A DNA stretch of 16,485 nucleotides. Origin: Oscillospiraceae bacterium (GTDB lineage: Bacteria; Bacillota; Clostridia; Oscillospirales; Ruminococcaceae). Made by a program: the position numbers and the translations under genes. Shown here piece by piece: positions 7,462 through 14,742 of the stretch (the first letter of the stretch is position 1; every line of letters starts with the position of its first letter). Where the stretch lies: contig JAHHUB010000016.1 in NCBI GenBank assembly GCA_020024175.1, positions 1-16,485 of the forward strand, read 5' to 3'. Under the pieces are notes generated by a model that did no database searches, was not told the DNA's origin, and was given only the letters and a program-made list of their open reading frames with translations.

Positions 7462-8829
7462 TTATTTGCCCAAAAACTGATGAACAGCTTCCACCACTTC
7501 TTCCAGTTTCATTCCGCGGCTGCCCTTTACCCAAATTGCATCTCCAGGCTTTATTTCTGAAACTAAGTCAGTAATAAGTTCTTCCTTTGTATCATAATTT
7601 ACTGCCTGTACGCCCAATTCGTAAGCTCTGGCAGTGCAAACTCTCATTTCTTCCCCATAGGTAAAAGCTTCCTGAATTTCATTTTCGGAAAGTACATCAC
7701 CTATATTTCTGTGAGCTTCTTTTGATATACTGCCAAGTTCCAGCATATCACCCAAAACAGCTATTTTTCTGCCATTATTATTCATTTTGCCAAAGGTTCT
7801 CATAGCTGCTGAAACAGATGTGGGACTGGCATTATAGCAGTCTTCAACTAATATTACGCCGTTAATTTCTGAGATTTTCTGTCTCATTCCTGAAGGTTCA
7901 TAATTTTTAAGAGCAGCAATGGAGTCAGAAACACTGATACCACATTCCAATCCCACTGCAATGGCAGCAAGCGCATTTAAAACATTATGTATACCTATAA
8001 CCGGAATATCAGCTTCAAATCTGCTGTCTTTAATAACTACATCAAATTTTGTTTCCATTCCAACTTCTGATATGTTTTCGGCTTTTATAAAACAGTCAGG
8101 ATTTTCTATACCATATTTAATAACTTTTAGTCTGTTGGAAGTAACATTTTTGAGAAGGTCGTTATCACCACAAATAATAAGAGGAGAATTATCTTTCATT
8201 CCTTCGCATATTTCCATTTTAGCTTTGAGAATATTTTCTCTGGTTTTAAGATATTCCAAATGACATTCTCCGATATTTGTTATAACTCCTATATCAGGTT
8301 TTGCGACCTTTGTAAGCTTGGAAATTTCACCAAAATTGCTCATTCCCATTTCAAAAACCGCTGCTTCATAGCTGCTGTCCATATTAAACACAGTTTTGGG
8401 AAGACCTATTTCATTGTTTTCATTTCCCATGGATTTTAAAGTTTTATATTTTGATTCCATTACACAAGCAATAAAATCTTTTGAAGTGGTTTTTCCCACA
8501 CTTCCTGTAACTCCAACGGTTTTTACATTAAATTTGCTCTTATAATATTCTGCAATATCTAAAAGTGCTTGTTTGGTATCTTCCACATATATGGTTTTAT
8601 CACTGTGATTTCTGTATTTGTTTTTTTCATTGGATAAAACAGCAGTACATCCTTTTTCTATGGCATCGGGAATAAAATTGTGACCATCAAATCTCTCCCC
8701 TCTTACAGCTACAAACAAATCTCCCTCTTTTGCTTCTTTGGAATTACTTATAATTCTGAAAATTTCACCGTCATTTGTATAAGTTCCGTTAGCAGCTTTT
8801 GCTATTTCTGTAATTGTCAATTTTTCCAT
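7462..8829 (-). CDS. murF: MurF, UDP-MurNAc-tripeptide D-Ala-D-Ala ligase
   Basis: ATP-dependent cytoplasmic Mur ligase that adds the D-Ala-D-Ala dipeptide to UDP-MurNAc-tripeptide, completing the stem pentapeptide. The 455-residue product has the three Mur-ligase domains: an N-terminal UDP-substrate domain (about 1-100, with SNSKEAKEGDLFVAVRGERFDGH resembling the MurE/MurF family start), an ATPase domain with P-loop GVTGSVGKTTS (106-116), and a C-terminal domain after the EDCYNASPTS motif. The ATG has AGAGG about 7 nt upstream and lies 11 nt after murE. The C-terminal stretch SRGMKLEEVV matches the usual MurF ending. Substrates must come from MurE next door, while the D-Ala-D-Ala ligase (Ddl) is not in this window. 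Confidence 0.96.
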   Translation of the reverse strand: MEKLTITEIAKAANGTYTNDGEIFRIISNSKEAKEGDLFVAVRGERFDGHNFIPDAIEKGCTAVLSNEKNKYRNHSDKTIYVEDTKQALLDIAEYYKSKFNVKTVGVTGSVGKTTSKDFIACVMESKYKTLKSMGNENNEIGLPKTVFNMDSSYEAAVFEMGMSNFGEISKLTKVAKPDIGVITNIGECHLEYLKTRENILKAKMEICEGMKDNSPLIICGDNDLLKNVTSNRLKVIKYGIENPDCFIKAENISEVGMETKFDVVIKDSRFEADIPVIGIHNVLNALAAIAVGLECGISVSDSIAALKNYEPSGMRQKISEINGVILVEDCYNASPTSVSAAMRTFGKMNNNGRKIAVLGDMLELGSISKEAHRNIGDVLSENEIQEAFTYGEEMRVCTARAYELGVQAVNYDTKEELITDLVSEIKPGDAIWVKGSRGMKLEEVVEAVHQFLGK

Positions 8830-8840
8830 ATTACAACCTC

Positions 8841-10277
8841 TTACCTCATTTTTTTATCTAAAATATCAAGCACAATCTCTTTTTCGTTAAAATATACAGA
8901 GCCATAGTCAAAAACCTGATAATCCTCATGACCCTTGCCCGCTAAAATCAGAATATCTCCTTTTTTTAGTTTATTTACCGTTTTGTTTATAGCCTCAAAC
9001 CTGTCAGGAATTACTTCATATCTATCTTTATCTTCCATACCGATAATTGTATCATTTATTATCTGCATTGGGTCTTCTTCTCTGGGATTATCCGATGTGA
9101 GCACCGCAAAGTCACAGTTTTCCATAACTATTTTGCCCATATCACAGCGTTTTTTTCTGTCCCTGCAACCTGCACATCCAAAAAGTGCTATCAGTCTGCC
9201 ATCGGCAAATTTTCTCATGGTAGAAAGCATTTTCTCCAATGCGTCGGGAGCATGAGCATAATCTCTCAAAACAGTAAAATCTTTTCCAGCATAAATAACT
9301 TCCAGCCTGCCGGGAACACCGGTTTGATTTTTCATGGACTCGGCAATTCTGTCGGCAGTAAATCCAAGCTGCATACAGCATACTGCTGCTATAATAGCAT
9401 TAGAAACAGAATATTCTCCTGGTACACAGGTTTCCATTCTGGCTATTACATTCTTGCCTACAAAAGCAAATTTACTGCCATGAGCTGTATAAACAATATT
9501 TTTAGCGGTAAAATCTGCATTGTCATCGGAAACAGAAAAGGTAACTGCCTTTTCTTTAAGTTCATCTTTAAGTCTTCTGCCGTATTCATCATCATAATTT
9601 ACCACAGCTTTTCGGCTCATATCGAAAAGCTTTTTCTTTGCCTGAAAGTAATTTTCCATAGTTTTATGATAATCCAAATGATCCACTGTAAGGTTTGTGA
9701 AAGCTCCGACTTCAAAAGTTACACCTGCTAATCTGTGTTGGTCCAGTGCGTGAGAGGACGCCTCCATAACTACATATTCACATCCGCTTTCATACATTTT
9801 TGCCAGCATGGAATGAAATGTATAAGCATCGGGAGTAGTATTTTTAGAAGGTAAAATTCTCTCACCTATTTCATACTGCACTGTACTTATAAGGCCTGTT
9901 TTATGTCCCATATGTTCCAGCATTTGTTTAATCATAAAAACAGTACTGCTTTTTCCGTTGGTACCTGTTACTGCTACCATTTTCATTTTTTCAGCAGGAT
10001 TTTTGAAATAATTTCCGCAGATTATTCCATATGCCATTCTGCTGTCAGAAACTATAATTTGATTTTTAAGTCCCAAATCTCTTTCTGTTACAACAGCTGC
10101 TGCACCAGCTTCCAGCATTTTTTCAGCAGCAGTATGACCGTCAAAATTAAATCCTTTTATGCAAATAAACAAATTTCCCTCTTTAACTTGACGGGTATCG
10201 GAAGTTATCCCCGTTATTTCCATATCATCTGTATTTTTGCTACATTCTACTTTATCAAGCAGAGTATATAATCTCAT
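8841..10277 (-). CDS. murE: MurE, UDP-MurNAc-dipeptide meso-diaminopimelate ligase
   Basis: Mur ligase that adds the third residue of the stem peptide. The 478-residue product has the P-loop TGTNGKSST (104-112), the middle-domain motif NLTVDHLDYH (195-204, including the region of the carbamylated-Lys site further on) and DNPREEDP (396-403). DNPR is the recognition motif of meso-DAP-adding enzymes, so a meso-DAP peptidoglycan is inferred. The segment FGCAGCRDRKKRC (366-378) departs from the usual GCGGDRDxxKRP: the first Asp is Cys, and the Pro after KR is Cys. The start is uncertain: the ATG at 10289 is 1 nt after GGAAGG, too close, so the ATG at 10277 is preferred because it yields the usual MurE N-terminus (MRLYTLL), with a rather long 12-nt spacing. 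The gene follows the PBP gene closely. Confidence 0.94.
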   Translation of the reverse strand: MRLYTLLDKVECSKNTDDMEITGITSDTRQVKEGNLFICIKGFNFDGHTAAEKMLEAGAAAVVTERDLGLKNQIIVSDSRMAYGIICGNYFKNPAEKMKMVAVTGTNGKSSTVFMIKQMLEHMGHKTGLISTVQYEIGERILPSKNTTPDAYTFHSMLAKMYESGCEYVVMEASSHALDQHRLAGVTFEVGAFTNLTVDHLDYHKTMENYFQAKKKLFDMSRKAVVNYDDEYGRRLKDELKEKAVTFSVSDDNADFTAKNIVYTAHGSKFAFVGKNVIARMETCVPGEYSVSNAIIAAVCCMQLGFTADRIAESMKNQTGVPGRLEVIYAGKDFTVLRDYAHAPDALEKMLSTMRKFADGRLIALFGCAGCRDRKKRCDMGKIVMENCDFAVLTSDNPREEDPMQIINDTIIGMEDKDRYEVIPDRFEAINKTVNKLKKGDILILAGKGHEDYQVFDYGSVYFNEKEIVLDILDKKMR

Positions 10278-10297
10278 ATATTGCACCATTCCTTCCG

Positions 10298-12544
10298 TTA
10301 GCCCGCCAAATCACGGTCTGTAAATTCCAAAGTAACTACTGAACCTCTTTCCACTTCTGTTCCCGGAGGAGGATCTATTTTAGCAACCACACATCCCGGT
10401 GCATTAATTGAAACACCGGTAAAACGCACATTTAATCCCTGATTTATCAAAGTTTTATTTGCCTGTTGTCCCGAATATCCTATTATATTTGGAATAACAG
10501 TGGTGCTAACATCTTCGTTTTCCGTTGTATACAGGATAACTTCGCCATTTCTGGGAATAGGCTGACCAGATGATGGAACTTGTTTTACAACGGTTTTTCC
10601 TTTTCCTATAACTTTATGTTTAAGTCCTTCACGGTTAAGTTTGTTTTCAGCTTCCAAAACTGTTCTGCCTGTAACATAAGGCACTGATATATCCATAGTT
10701 TGCATTTCTTCTTCGGTGTAATTGGGCTGTATTCCAAGATATGGCAGGGTATCTGCCAATATGCCGCCTACAACGGGAGATGCTACAACAGAGCCGAATA
10801 CATTTCCGTTAGCCGGTTCATCAAGGAGAACCAAAACCATGATTTGCGGATCATCTACAGGGGCAAATCCCATAAAAGATGAAACCCAGTAAGCTACTTT
10901 GCCATCAATTCTTTTATCTGTTTTTTCACTTGTTCCGGTTTTACCTCCTATTCTGTAGCCTGGCATATATACGCTTCGGCCTGAACCTCCTACCTGGTCG
11001 CTTACAACACCTTCCAACAGTTCTCTCATTAATTTTGAAGTTTCTTCCGAAATAACCTGTCTTTTTACCTTTGGCTCTGTAGTTGAAACTACATTTCCAT
11101 GAATATCAATTTCCTGTTTTACAATATGGGGTTCCATTAAATATCCGCCGTTTACCACAGCACTGATAGCTGTTGCAAGCTGTATAGGAGTTATTTTAAA
11201 AGTTTGACCGAATGCACTGATAGGAAGTTCCACACTGCCATCTACAGAAAGTGCTTTCTTATAGTGAACAAGACCTGCATTGTCAGCTTCACCCGGCATA
11301 TCAATTCCCGTAGGTTTAGTAAGACCGAAAGCTTCAAAATAATTGTAGAAGTTTTCGCCTCCAAGTCTTTGTCCCATCTGCATAAACACAGGGTTACATG
11401 AGTATTTTATAGCCTGAGAAAAGGTTATATTTCCATGTCCCGATGTTTTCCAGCATCCTACACGCTTGTTTCCCACCACATAATATCCGGGACAGGAGAA
11501 TCTTTCCGAATATGGGTCAACAATATGTAAATCCAACGCTGCTGCTGCTGTTATGGTTTTAAATACGGAACCGGGTTCATATGGGTCGCTTACAGCCTTG
11601 TTTCTCCACTGAGCATACCAGGCTTCCTTCTTTTTTTCATTGTAAAGTTCTTCATCTTTACCTTTAAGTTCTTCAAGTTCTGCCTTTATTCTGCTGTCAC
11701 CTATTTCATAGGGTTCATTGGGGTCAAAGTCAGGCTTATTTGCCATAGCTAAAATTTCACCTGTTTTAACATCCATAACTATACAGCTTGCTCTGTTTCT
11801 TACATCATATTCTTTTACAGCTTCTTCCAAATGTTTTTCTGCAAAATGCTGGATTGATTCATCTATTGTCAAAACCAGGCTGTTGCCTTCTTCTGCCTCA
11901 TAAATCTGTTTGTAGTTATAAGGCATATAAGTTCCTGCTGCATTGGTGGCAGTTATAATTCTCCCTTTTTTGCCTCTGAGGGTTTTGTTATAGTAAGCTT
12001 CCAAACCATATGCTCCGTCATTTTCAGAGTTGGTAAATCCCAAAACCGTAGATGCAAGACTTCCATAAGGATAAAATCTGCGGGTATTTTCCTGAAGGAA
12101 CACACCTTTTATTTTTTTCTCTCTTGAATAGTTTAAAACCTCTTCTGCTTTGAGTTTCGGAACTTTATATTTTACCACAAAATACTGGCTTTTTTTGTTT
12201 TCACAGGCTTTTTTTATTCTTTCCGGCTCTACATCAAGCATTTTTGAAAAAATATCAGTAAGTTCATTTATGTTTTCATTCTTTATTTCCATAGGTGAAA
12301 TGCAAATATCATAAACCTGTTCACTTTGAGCTAAAGTATTCATATTTCTATCATAAATATTTCCTCTTTCGGCGGAAATCATGGCAGAAGTCATCTGACT
12401 GCTGAGAGCATCTTTTTGATATTGTTCACCATTTATAATTTGAATTTGATAAAGTCTTGCCACTAAGACCATAAACAGTATTACAAGTACACTAATTACA
12501 ATTTTAGTTCTTTTTCTCACTTCAGGACAAGTTATTTTATCCAA
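10298..12544 (-). CDS. Class B penicillin-binding protein with PASTA domains (SpoVD/FtsI type)
   Basis: Septal DD-transpeptidase that crosslinks glycan strands made by its SEDS partner (FtsW/SpoVE). The 748 residues comprise a short cytoplasmic end, one membrane helix (about 13-31), a PBP dimerisation domain with ERGNIYDRN (59-67), a transpeptidase domain and two PASTA domains (about 618-676 and 682-742). The catalytic motifs are S326-V-F-K329, S382-C-N384 and K535-T-G. Two C-terminal PASTA domains are found in both Bacillus SpoVD-like and PBP2B/PBP2X-like proteins. With only one such gene in the cluster, it may be the sole vegetative septal PBP, so I give no symbol. The start is TTG, with a strong GGGAGGTGA site upstream and no ATG before the helix. 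A 63-nt gap after ftsL contains a 12-bp palindrome GAATTTAAATTC (12558-12569). Confidence 0.95.
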   Translation of the reverse strand: MDKITCPEVRKRTKIVISVLVILFMVLVARLYQIQIINGEQYQKDALSSQMTSAMISAERGNIYDRNMNTLAQSEQVYDICISPMEIKNENINELTDIFSKMLDVEPERIKKACENKKSQYFVVKYKVPKLKAEEVLNYSREKKIKGVFLQENTRRFYPYGSLASTVLGFTNSENDGAYGLEAYYNKTLRGKKGRIITATNAAGTYMPYNYKQIYEAEEGNSLVLTIDESIQHFAEKHLEEAVKEYDVRNRASCIVMDVKTGEILAMANKPDFDPNEPYEIGDSRIKAELEELKGKDEELYNEKKKEAWYAQWRNKAVSDPYEPGSVFKTITAAAALDLHIVDPYSERFSCPGYYVVGNKRVGCWKTSGHGNITFSQAIKYSCNPVFMQMGQRLGGENFYNYFEAFGLTKPTGIDMPGEADNAGLVHYKKALSVDGSVELPISAFGQTFKITPIQLATAISAVVNGGYLMEPHIVKQEIDIHGNVVSTTEPKVKRQVISEETSKLMRELLEGVVSDQVGGSGRSVYMPGYRIGGKTGTSEKTDKRIDGKVAYWVSSFMGFAPVDDPQIMVLVLLDEPANGNVFGSVVASPVVGGILADTLPYLGIQPNYTEEEMQTMDISVPYVTGRTVLEAENKLNREGLKHKVIGKGKTVVKQVPSSGQPIPRNGEVILYTTENEDVSTTVIPNIIGYSGQQANKTLINQGLNVRFTGVSINAPGCVVAKIDPPPGTEVERGSVVTLEFTDRDLAG

Positions 12545-12607
12545 AAGCTCACCTCCCGAATTTAAATTCTGTGTAAATATCCCTCTTAAATTCTATATCA
12601 AATCTTA

Positions 12608-13090
12608 TTAAAATATGATTTCATAACAAAAATAATATACTTTTGGTAAATTAATATTTTTTTCGACATTTTGTACTAAATTTTCTTTTAAAATTGCTTT
12701 TATACTTATAATTTTATCGTTGGGCAAAAGATTAATATATTCAATTTGATACTGTTCCATTTGGGCAAGTCCCAAATTTTCTTTGGCATATTCTTCGACA
12801 TTTTTAAGACTCACTTTGCTTTCCAGCACGGCTGTCATTTTCTTGTTTTCTCCCACAAGTTCCGCATATTCCTGGTTTAGTTCCACTATTTGGTTTCCCA
12901 ATTCATTTATAATTGCATTATTGTAAAGAGTTGATGCCACAATAATCAATAAGAATGCTACCAGAAAAAAAACTCCTGATCTGGCCAAAATACTTTCTTT
13001 TGGATGTTTTTCATTTTTTATCACCTTTAATTCATGTGATTTTCTTTTTTCAAAGGCAGATAAATCATAAGCCGAAGTATTGTTATCCAA
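12608..13090 (-). CDS. ftsL: Cell division protein FtsL
   Basis: Small bitopic divisome protein that pairs with DivIC/FtsB and FtsQ/DivIB through a periplasmic coiled coil and activates FtsW-PBP. The product from the TTG at 13090 has 160 residues: a charged cytoplasmic segment, a membrane helix (SGVFFLVAFLLIIVASTLY), then a heptad-like coil (NELGNQIVELNQEYAELVGENKK) and the typical VEEYAKENLGLAQMEQYQI region. Recognition rests on this layout and on position between rsmH and the PBP gene; FtsL sequences are poorly conserved. The last 25 or so residues (KENLVQNVEKNINLP onward) extend beyond typical FtsL and end in aromatic and hydrophobic residues. An alternative GTG start at 13108 lies upstream of the AAGGAG site, so the TTG 8 nt after that site is preferred. 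Confidence 0.88.
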   Translation of the reverse strand: MDNNTSAYDLSAFEKRKSHELKVIKNEKHPKESILARSGVFFLVAFLLIIVASTLYNNAIINELGNQIVELNQEYAELVGENKKMTAVLESKVSLKNVEEYAKENLGLAQMEQYQIEYINLLPNDKIISIKAILKENLVQNVEKNINLPKVYYFCYEIIF

Positions 13091-13098
13091 TTTATACT

Positions 13099-13104
13099 CT
13101 CCTT
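13099..13104 (-). promoter_or_regulatory. Ribosome binding site deciding the ftsL start
   Basis: AAGGAG on the reverse strand lies 8 nt before the TTG at 13090. It falls inside the reading frame of the alternative GTG start at 13108, which has no comparable site. This favours TTG as the ftsL initiation codon. Confidence 0.7.
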
Positions 13105-13119
13105 GCACTTAATTTTAAA

Positions 13120-14046
13120 CTAAAGTTTTTCTATAACCCTCAGCTTTGCACTGTGGCTTCTTTTGTTTGCCGCCAATTCTTCTTCAGTGGCTTCTATTGG
13201 TTTTTTGTTTACGAGTTTTCCTTTGGGTTTGTTTCCGCAAATGCAGATTGGAAAATCCGCAGGTCATGTGCAGCCCTTGGTAAAAGATGCAAATTTCTGT
13301 TTTACCATTCTGTCTTCCAGCGAATGGAAAGTGATGATTGCAAATCTTCCGTTCTCATTTATGCGCTCAAAAGCTCTGTCCAAACAAAGGGAAAGATTAT
13401 CCAGTTCACTGTTTACTGCAATTCTGATTGCCTGAAAACTTCTTTTTGCAGGGTGCCCCCCTTCCCTTCTGGCAGCAGCAGGAATTGAGGCTTTTATTAT
13501 ATCAACTAATTCAAAAGTTGTTTCGATAGGTTTTATTTCACGGTTTTTCACAATGTTTTGTGCTATTTTTGAGGCAAATTTTTCTTCTCCGAATTCTCTG
13601 AGTATTCTTGCAATGTCTGCTGCACTGTATTCATTTACCACATTATAAGCAGAAAGACCTTTTTGGCTCATTCTCATATCCAGTGGTGCATCGTAATTGT
13701 AGGAAAAACCTCTTTCCGGGGTATCAAGCTGATGTGAAGAAACTCCCAAATCAAGAAGTATTCCATCAACTTTATCTATTCCCAGTTCGTCCAAAACATC
13801 AGGAATATTGGAAAAATCATTTTCAACAACCTGTGCCGCAGGGTATGGTGCCAAACGCTCAGACGCGATTTTAACAGCAGTGGGATCCTTATCTACAGCA
13901 ATAAGTCTGCCTGTGGTAAGTCTTTTTGCTATTTCTATACTGTGTCCCGCTCCTCCGGCTGTACCGTCTACATATATGCCATCAGACTTTATATTCAGCC
14001 CTTCGATACATTCGTTGAGCAAAACCGAAATATGTTTAAATTCCAT
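13120..14046 (-). CDS. rsmH: 16S rRNA (cytosine-1402-N4) methyltransferase RsmH, with internal in-frame TGA
   Basis: SAM-dependent enzyme that N4-methylates C1402 of 16S rRNA in the decoding centre; it is a standard dcw member after mraZ. Motifs include DGTAGGAGHS (27-36, SAM site), LLDLGVSSHQLD (97-108), RGFSYNYDAPLDMRM (112-126) and ITFHSLEDRMVK (238-249). The frame meets TGA at codon 261 (13264-13266) and then continues in the same frame for 47 codons to TAG at 13120. With the TGA read through, the product is 308 residues, the normal length, and the tail has the family ending (NKKPIEATEEEL then RSHSAKLRVIEKL). The TGA sits in C-T-x-P-A-D-F-P-I-C-I-C, where clostridial relatives, as I recall, have Cys. 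If TGA is a stop, the product is a 260-residue truncated form. ATG has AGAGGA 7 nt upstream and lies 18 nt after mraZ. Confidence 0.9.
13242..13261 (-). other. Stem-loop just downstream of the rsmH TGA
   Basis: As RNA, UGCGGAUU (13261-13254) pairs with AAUCUGCA (13249-13242) in 8 bp, including one G-U pair, around the loop UUCC. It begins 2 nt after the UGA. A bacterial SECIS usually sits a little farther away and has a G near the start of its apical loop; this one does not. A competing UUUCC/GGAAA stem with a 13-nt loop is also possible. The folding is visible; function is inference. Confidence 0.25.
13264..13266 (-). other. In-frame TGA in rsmH: candidate selenocysteine codon
   Basis: The codon falls at residue 261, between C259 and C268/C270, in a position usually held by Cys in the clostridial CTCPP-type motif. 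The reading frame on both sides encodes conserved RsmH sequence without any shift. Nothing here proves recoding: a nonsense mutation or a wrong base would look the same. No selA, selB, selC or selD lies in the window. Confidence 0.4.
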
Positions 14047-14064
14047 TTTTAATCCTCTTATCTG

Positions 14065-14484
14065 TTAAAATCCCAATTCTTCCATGGCAGCAGCAGCCGA
14101 TTCGGGTGTAATTTCCTGATTCATCTGTTCATAGTTTTCCCTGCTCCAAATTTCAGCTCTGACAGACACTCCCACAATAACCACATCTTTTAAAAGACCT
14201 GCATAATCTCTCAAATTTTGTGGAATAAGGATTCTGCCCTGTTTATCCAGTGAAACTTCAGCAGCGGAAGCAAATAAAAATCTTTGAATATTTCTTGATT
14301 TTGTAAGTGGAAGGAGTTTTATTTTTTCAGCCAGTTTGTTCCATTCCTCAATGGAATATGCAAACAAACAGCCGTCCAAACCTTTTGTTATTATAAAGTT
14401 TTCACCCAAATCTTCACGGAGTTTAGAAGGAATATTTACTCTGCCTTTAATATCTAAGCTATGTAAATATTCACCGATCAGCAT
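14065..14484 (-). CDS. mraZ: MraZ, transcriptional regulator of the dcw cluster
   Basis: DNA-binding protein of the AbrB/SpoVT swapped-hairpin type that forms ring oligomers and binds repeated GTGGG boxes in front of its own operon. The 139-residue product has the usual length and two tandem half-domains, each with the DxxGR-type signature: LDIKGRVNIPSKLRE (10-24) and LDKQGRILIPQNLRD (79-93). The ATG has a GGGAGGA site 8 nt upstream. It is the first gene of the cluster. A near-consensus promoter and three 10-bp-spaced boxes lie directly upstream, so autoregulation is strongly suggested. The C-terminus is rich in Ala and Glu (ESAAAAMEELGF). Confidence 0.97.
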   Translation of the reverse strand: MLIGEYLHSLDIKGRVNIPSKLREDLGENFIITKGLDGCLFAYSIEEWNKLAEKIKLLPLTKSRNIQRFLFASAAEVSLDKQGRILIPQNLRDYAGLLKDVVIVGVSVRAEIWSRENYEQMNQEITPESAAAAMEELGF

Positions 14485-14514
14485 TTAAATTTTCCTCCCT
14501 TTTTATGGATTAAA

Positions 14515-14539
14515 CCCACTTTAACCCACTATGAACCAC
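14515..14539 (-). promoter_or_regulatory. Three MraZ boxes upstream of mraZ
   Basis: Direct repeats on the reverse strand read GTGGT (14535-14539), GTGGG (14525-14529) and GTGGG (14515-14519), each separated by exactly 5 nt. This 10-bp period matches known MraZ operators (TGGGN repeats with 5-nt spacers). They lie just after the predicted transcription start, so bound MraZ would block initiation or early elongation. Confidence 0.88.
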
Positions 14540-14548
14540 TGTATATTT

Positions 14549-14577
14549 ATTATAACCGTATTTTTATCAAATTGCAA
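14549..14577 (-). promoter_or_regulatory. SigA-type promoter of the mraZ-led dcw operon
   Basis: The reverse strand has TTGCAA (14572-14577), a 17-nt spacer and a perfect TATAAT (14549-14554). The start is predicted near 14542, immediately before the MraZ boxes. It lies after the rny terminator, so the cluster starts its own transcript here. Confidence 0.85.
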
Positions 14578-14612
14578 GCAATCCGAGCCATATTTAACAA
14601 TTATAAAGTAAC

Positions 14613-14636
14613 AATTTAGTATCATTTTACTAAATT
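14613..14636. repeat. 9-bp inverted repeat upstream of the mraZ promoter
   Basis: AATTTAGTA (14613-14621) and TACTAAATT (14628-14636) form a perfect dyad with a 6-nt centre, about 36 nt upstream of the -35 element. A smaller dyad, TTACA-ATA-TGTAA, lies next to it (about 14640-14652). Both sit between the rny terminator and the dcw promoter. They resemble operator half-sites, but I recognise no known regulator motif. Confidence 0.35.
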
Positions 14637-14700
14637 TAATTACAATATGTAACCATATACTTTAATAACACTTTTTTCGATAAAATGCCTGTTTTTATGC

Positions 14701-14732
14701 AAAAAAGAGGCGGGAAATTTTTCCTGCCTCTT
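14701..14732 (-). terminator. Intrinsic terminator of rny
   Basis: Starting 10 nt after the rny stop codon, the transcript has AAGAGGC pairing with GCCUCUU and GGAAA pairing with UUUCC across one A-C mismatch. The stem has a short A/U loop and is followed by a run of six U. The long GC-containing stem and U tract make this a convincing rho-independent terminator, which separates rny from the dcw operon. Confidence 0.9.
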
Positions 14733-14742
14733 GGTTTATTTA

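Noticed and set aside
7445..7534. N-terminal extension of mraY into murF
   Set aside because: The extension has no MraY similarity, while the ATG at 7444 has a good ribosome site and gives the expected N-terminus.
9252..9731. 159-codon open frame on the plus strand
   Set aside because: It is fully antisense to conserved murE sequence and shows no family features.
12558..12569. Palindrome GAATTTAAATTC before the PBP gene
   Set aside because: A 12-bp A/T-rich palindrome can easily occur by chance in such a genome, and no promoter is linked to it.
12955..13488. 177-codon open frame on the plus strand
   Set aside because: It lies antisense across ftsL and rsmH, has low-complexity Phe/Cys-rich content and no ribosome site; it is a shadow of the real genes.
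13264..14046. rsmH as an ordinary 260-residue complete gene
   Set aside because: The conserved family tail continues in the same frame after the TGA, so the simple end is not a natural gene boundary.
13120..14046. Frameshift as the cause of the rsmH interruption
   Set aside because: Both sides of the TGA are in the same frame; only one codon differs from an intact gene.
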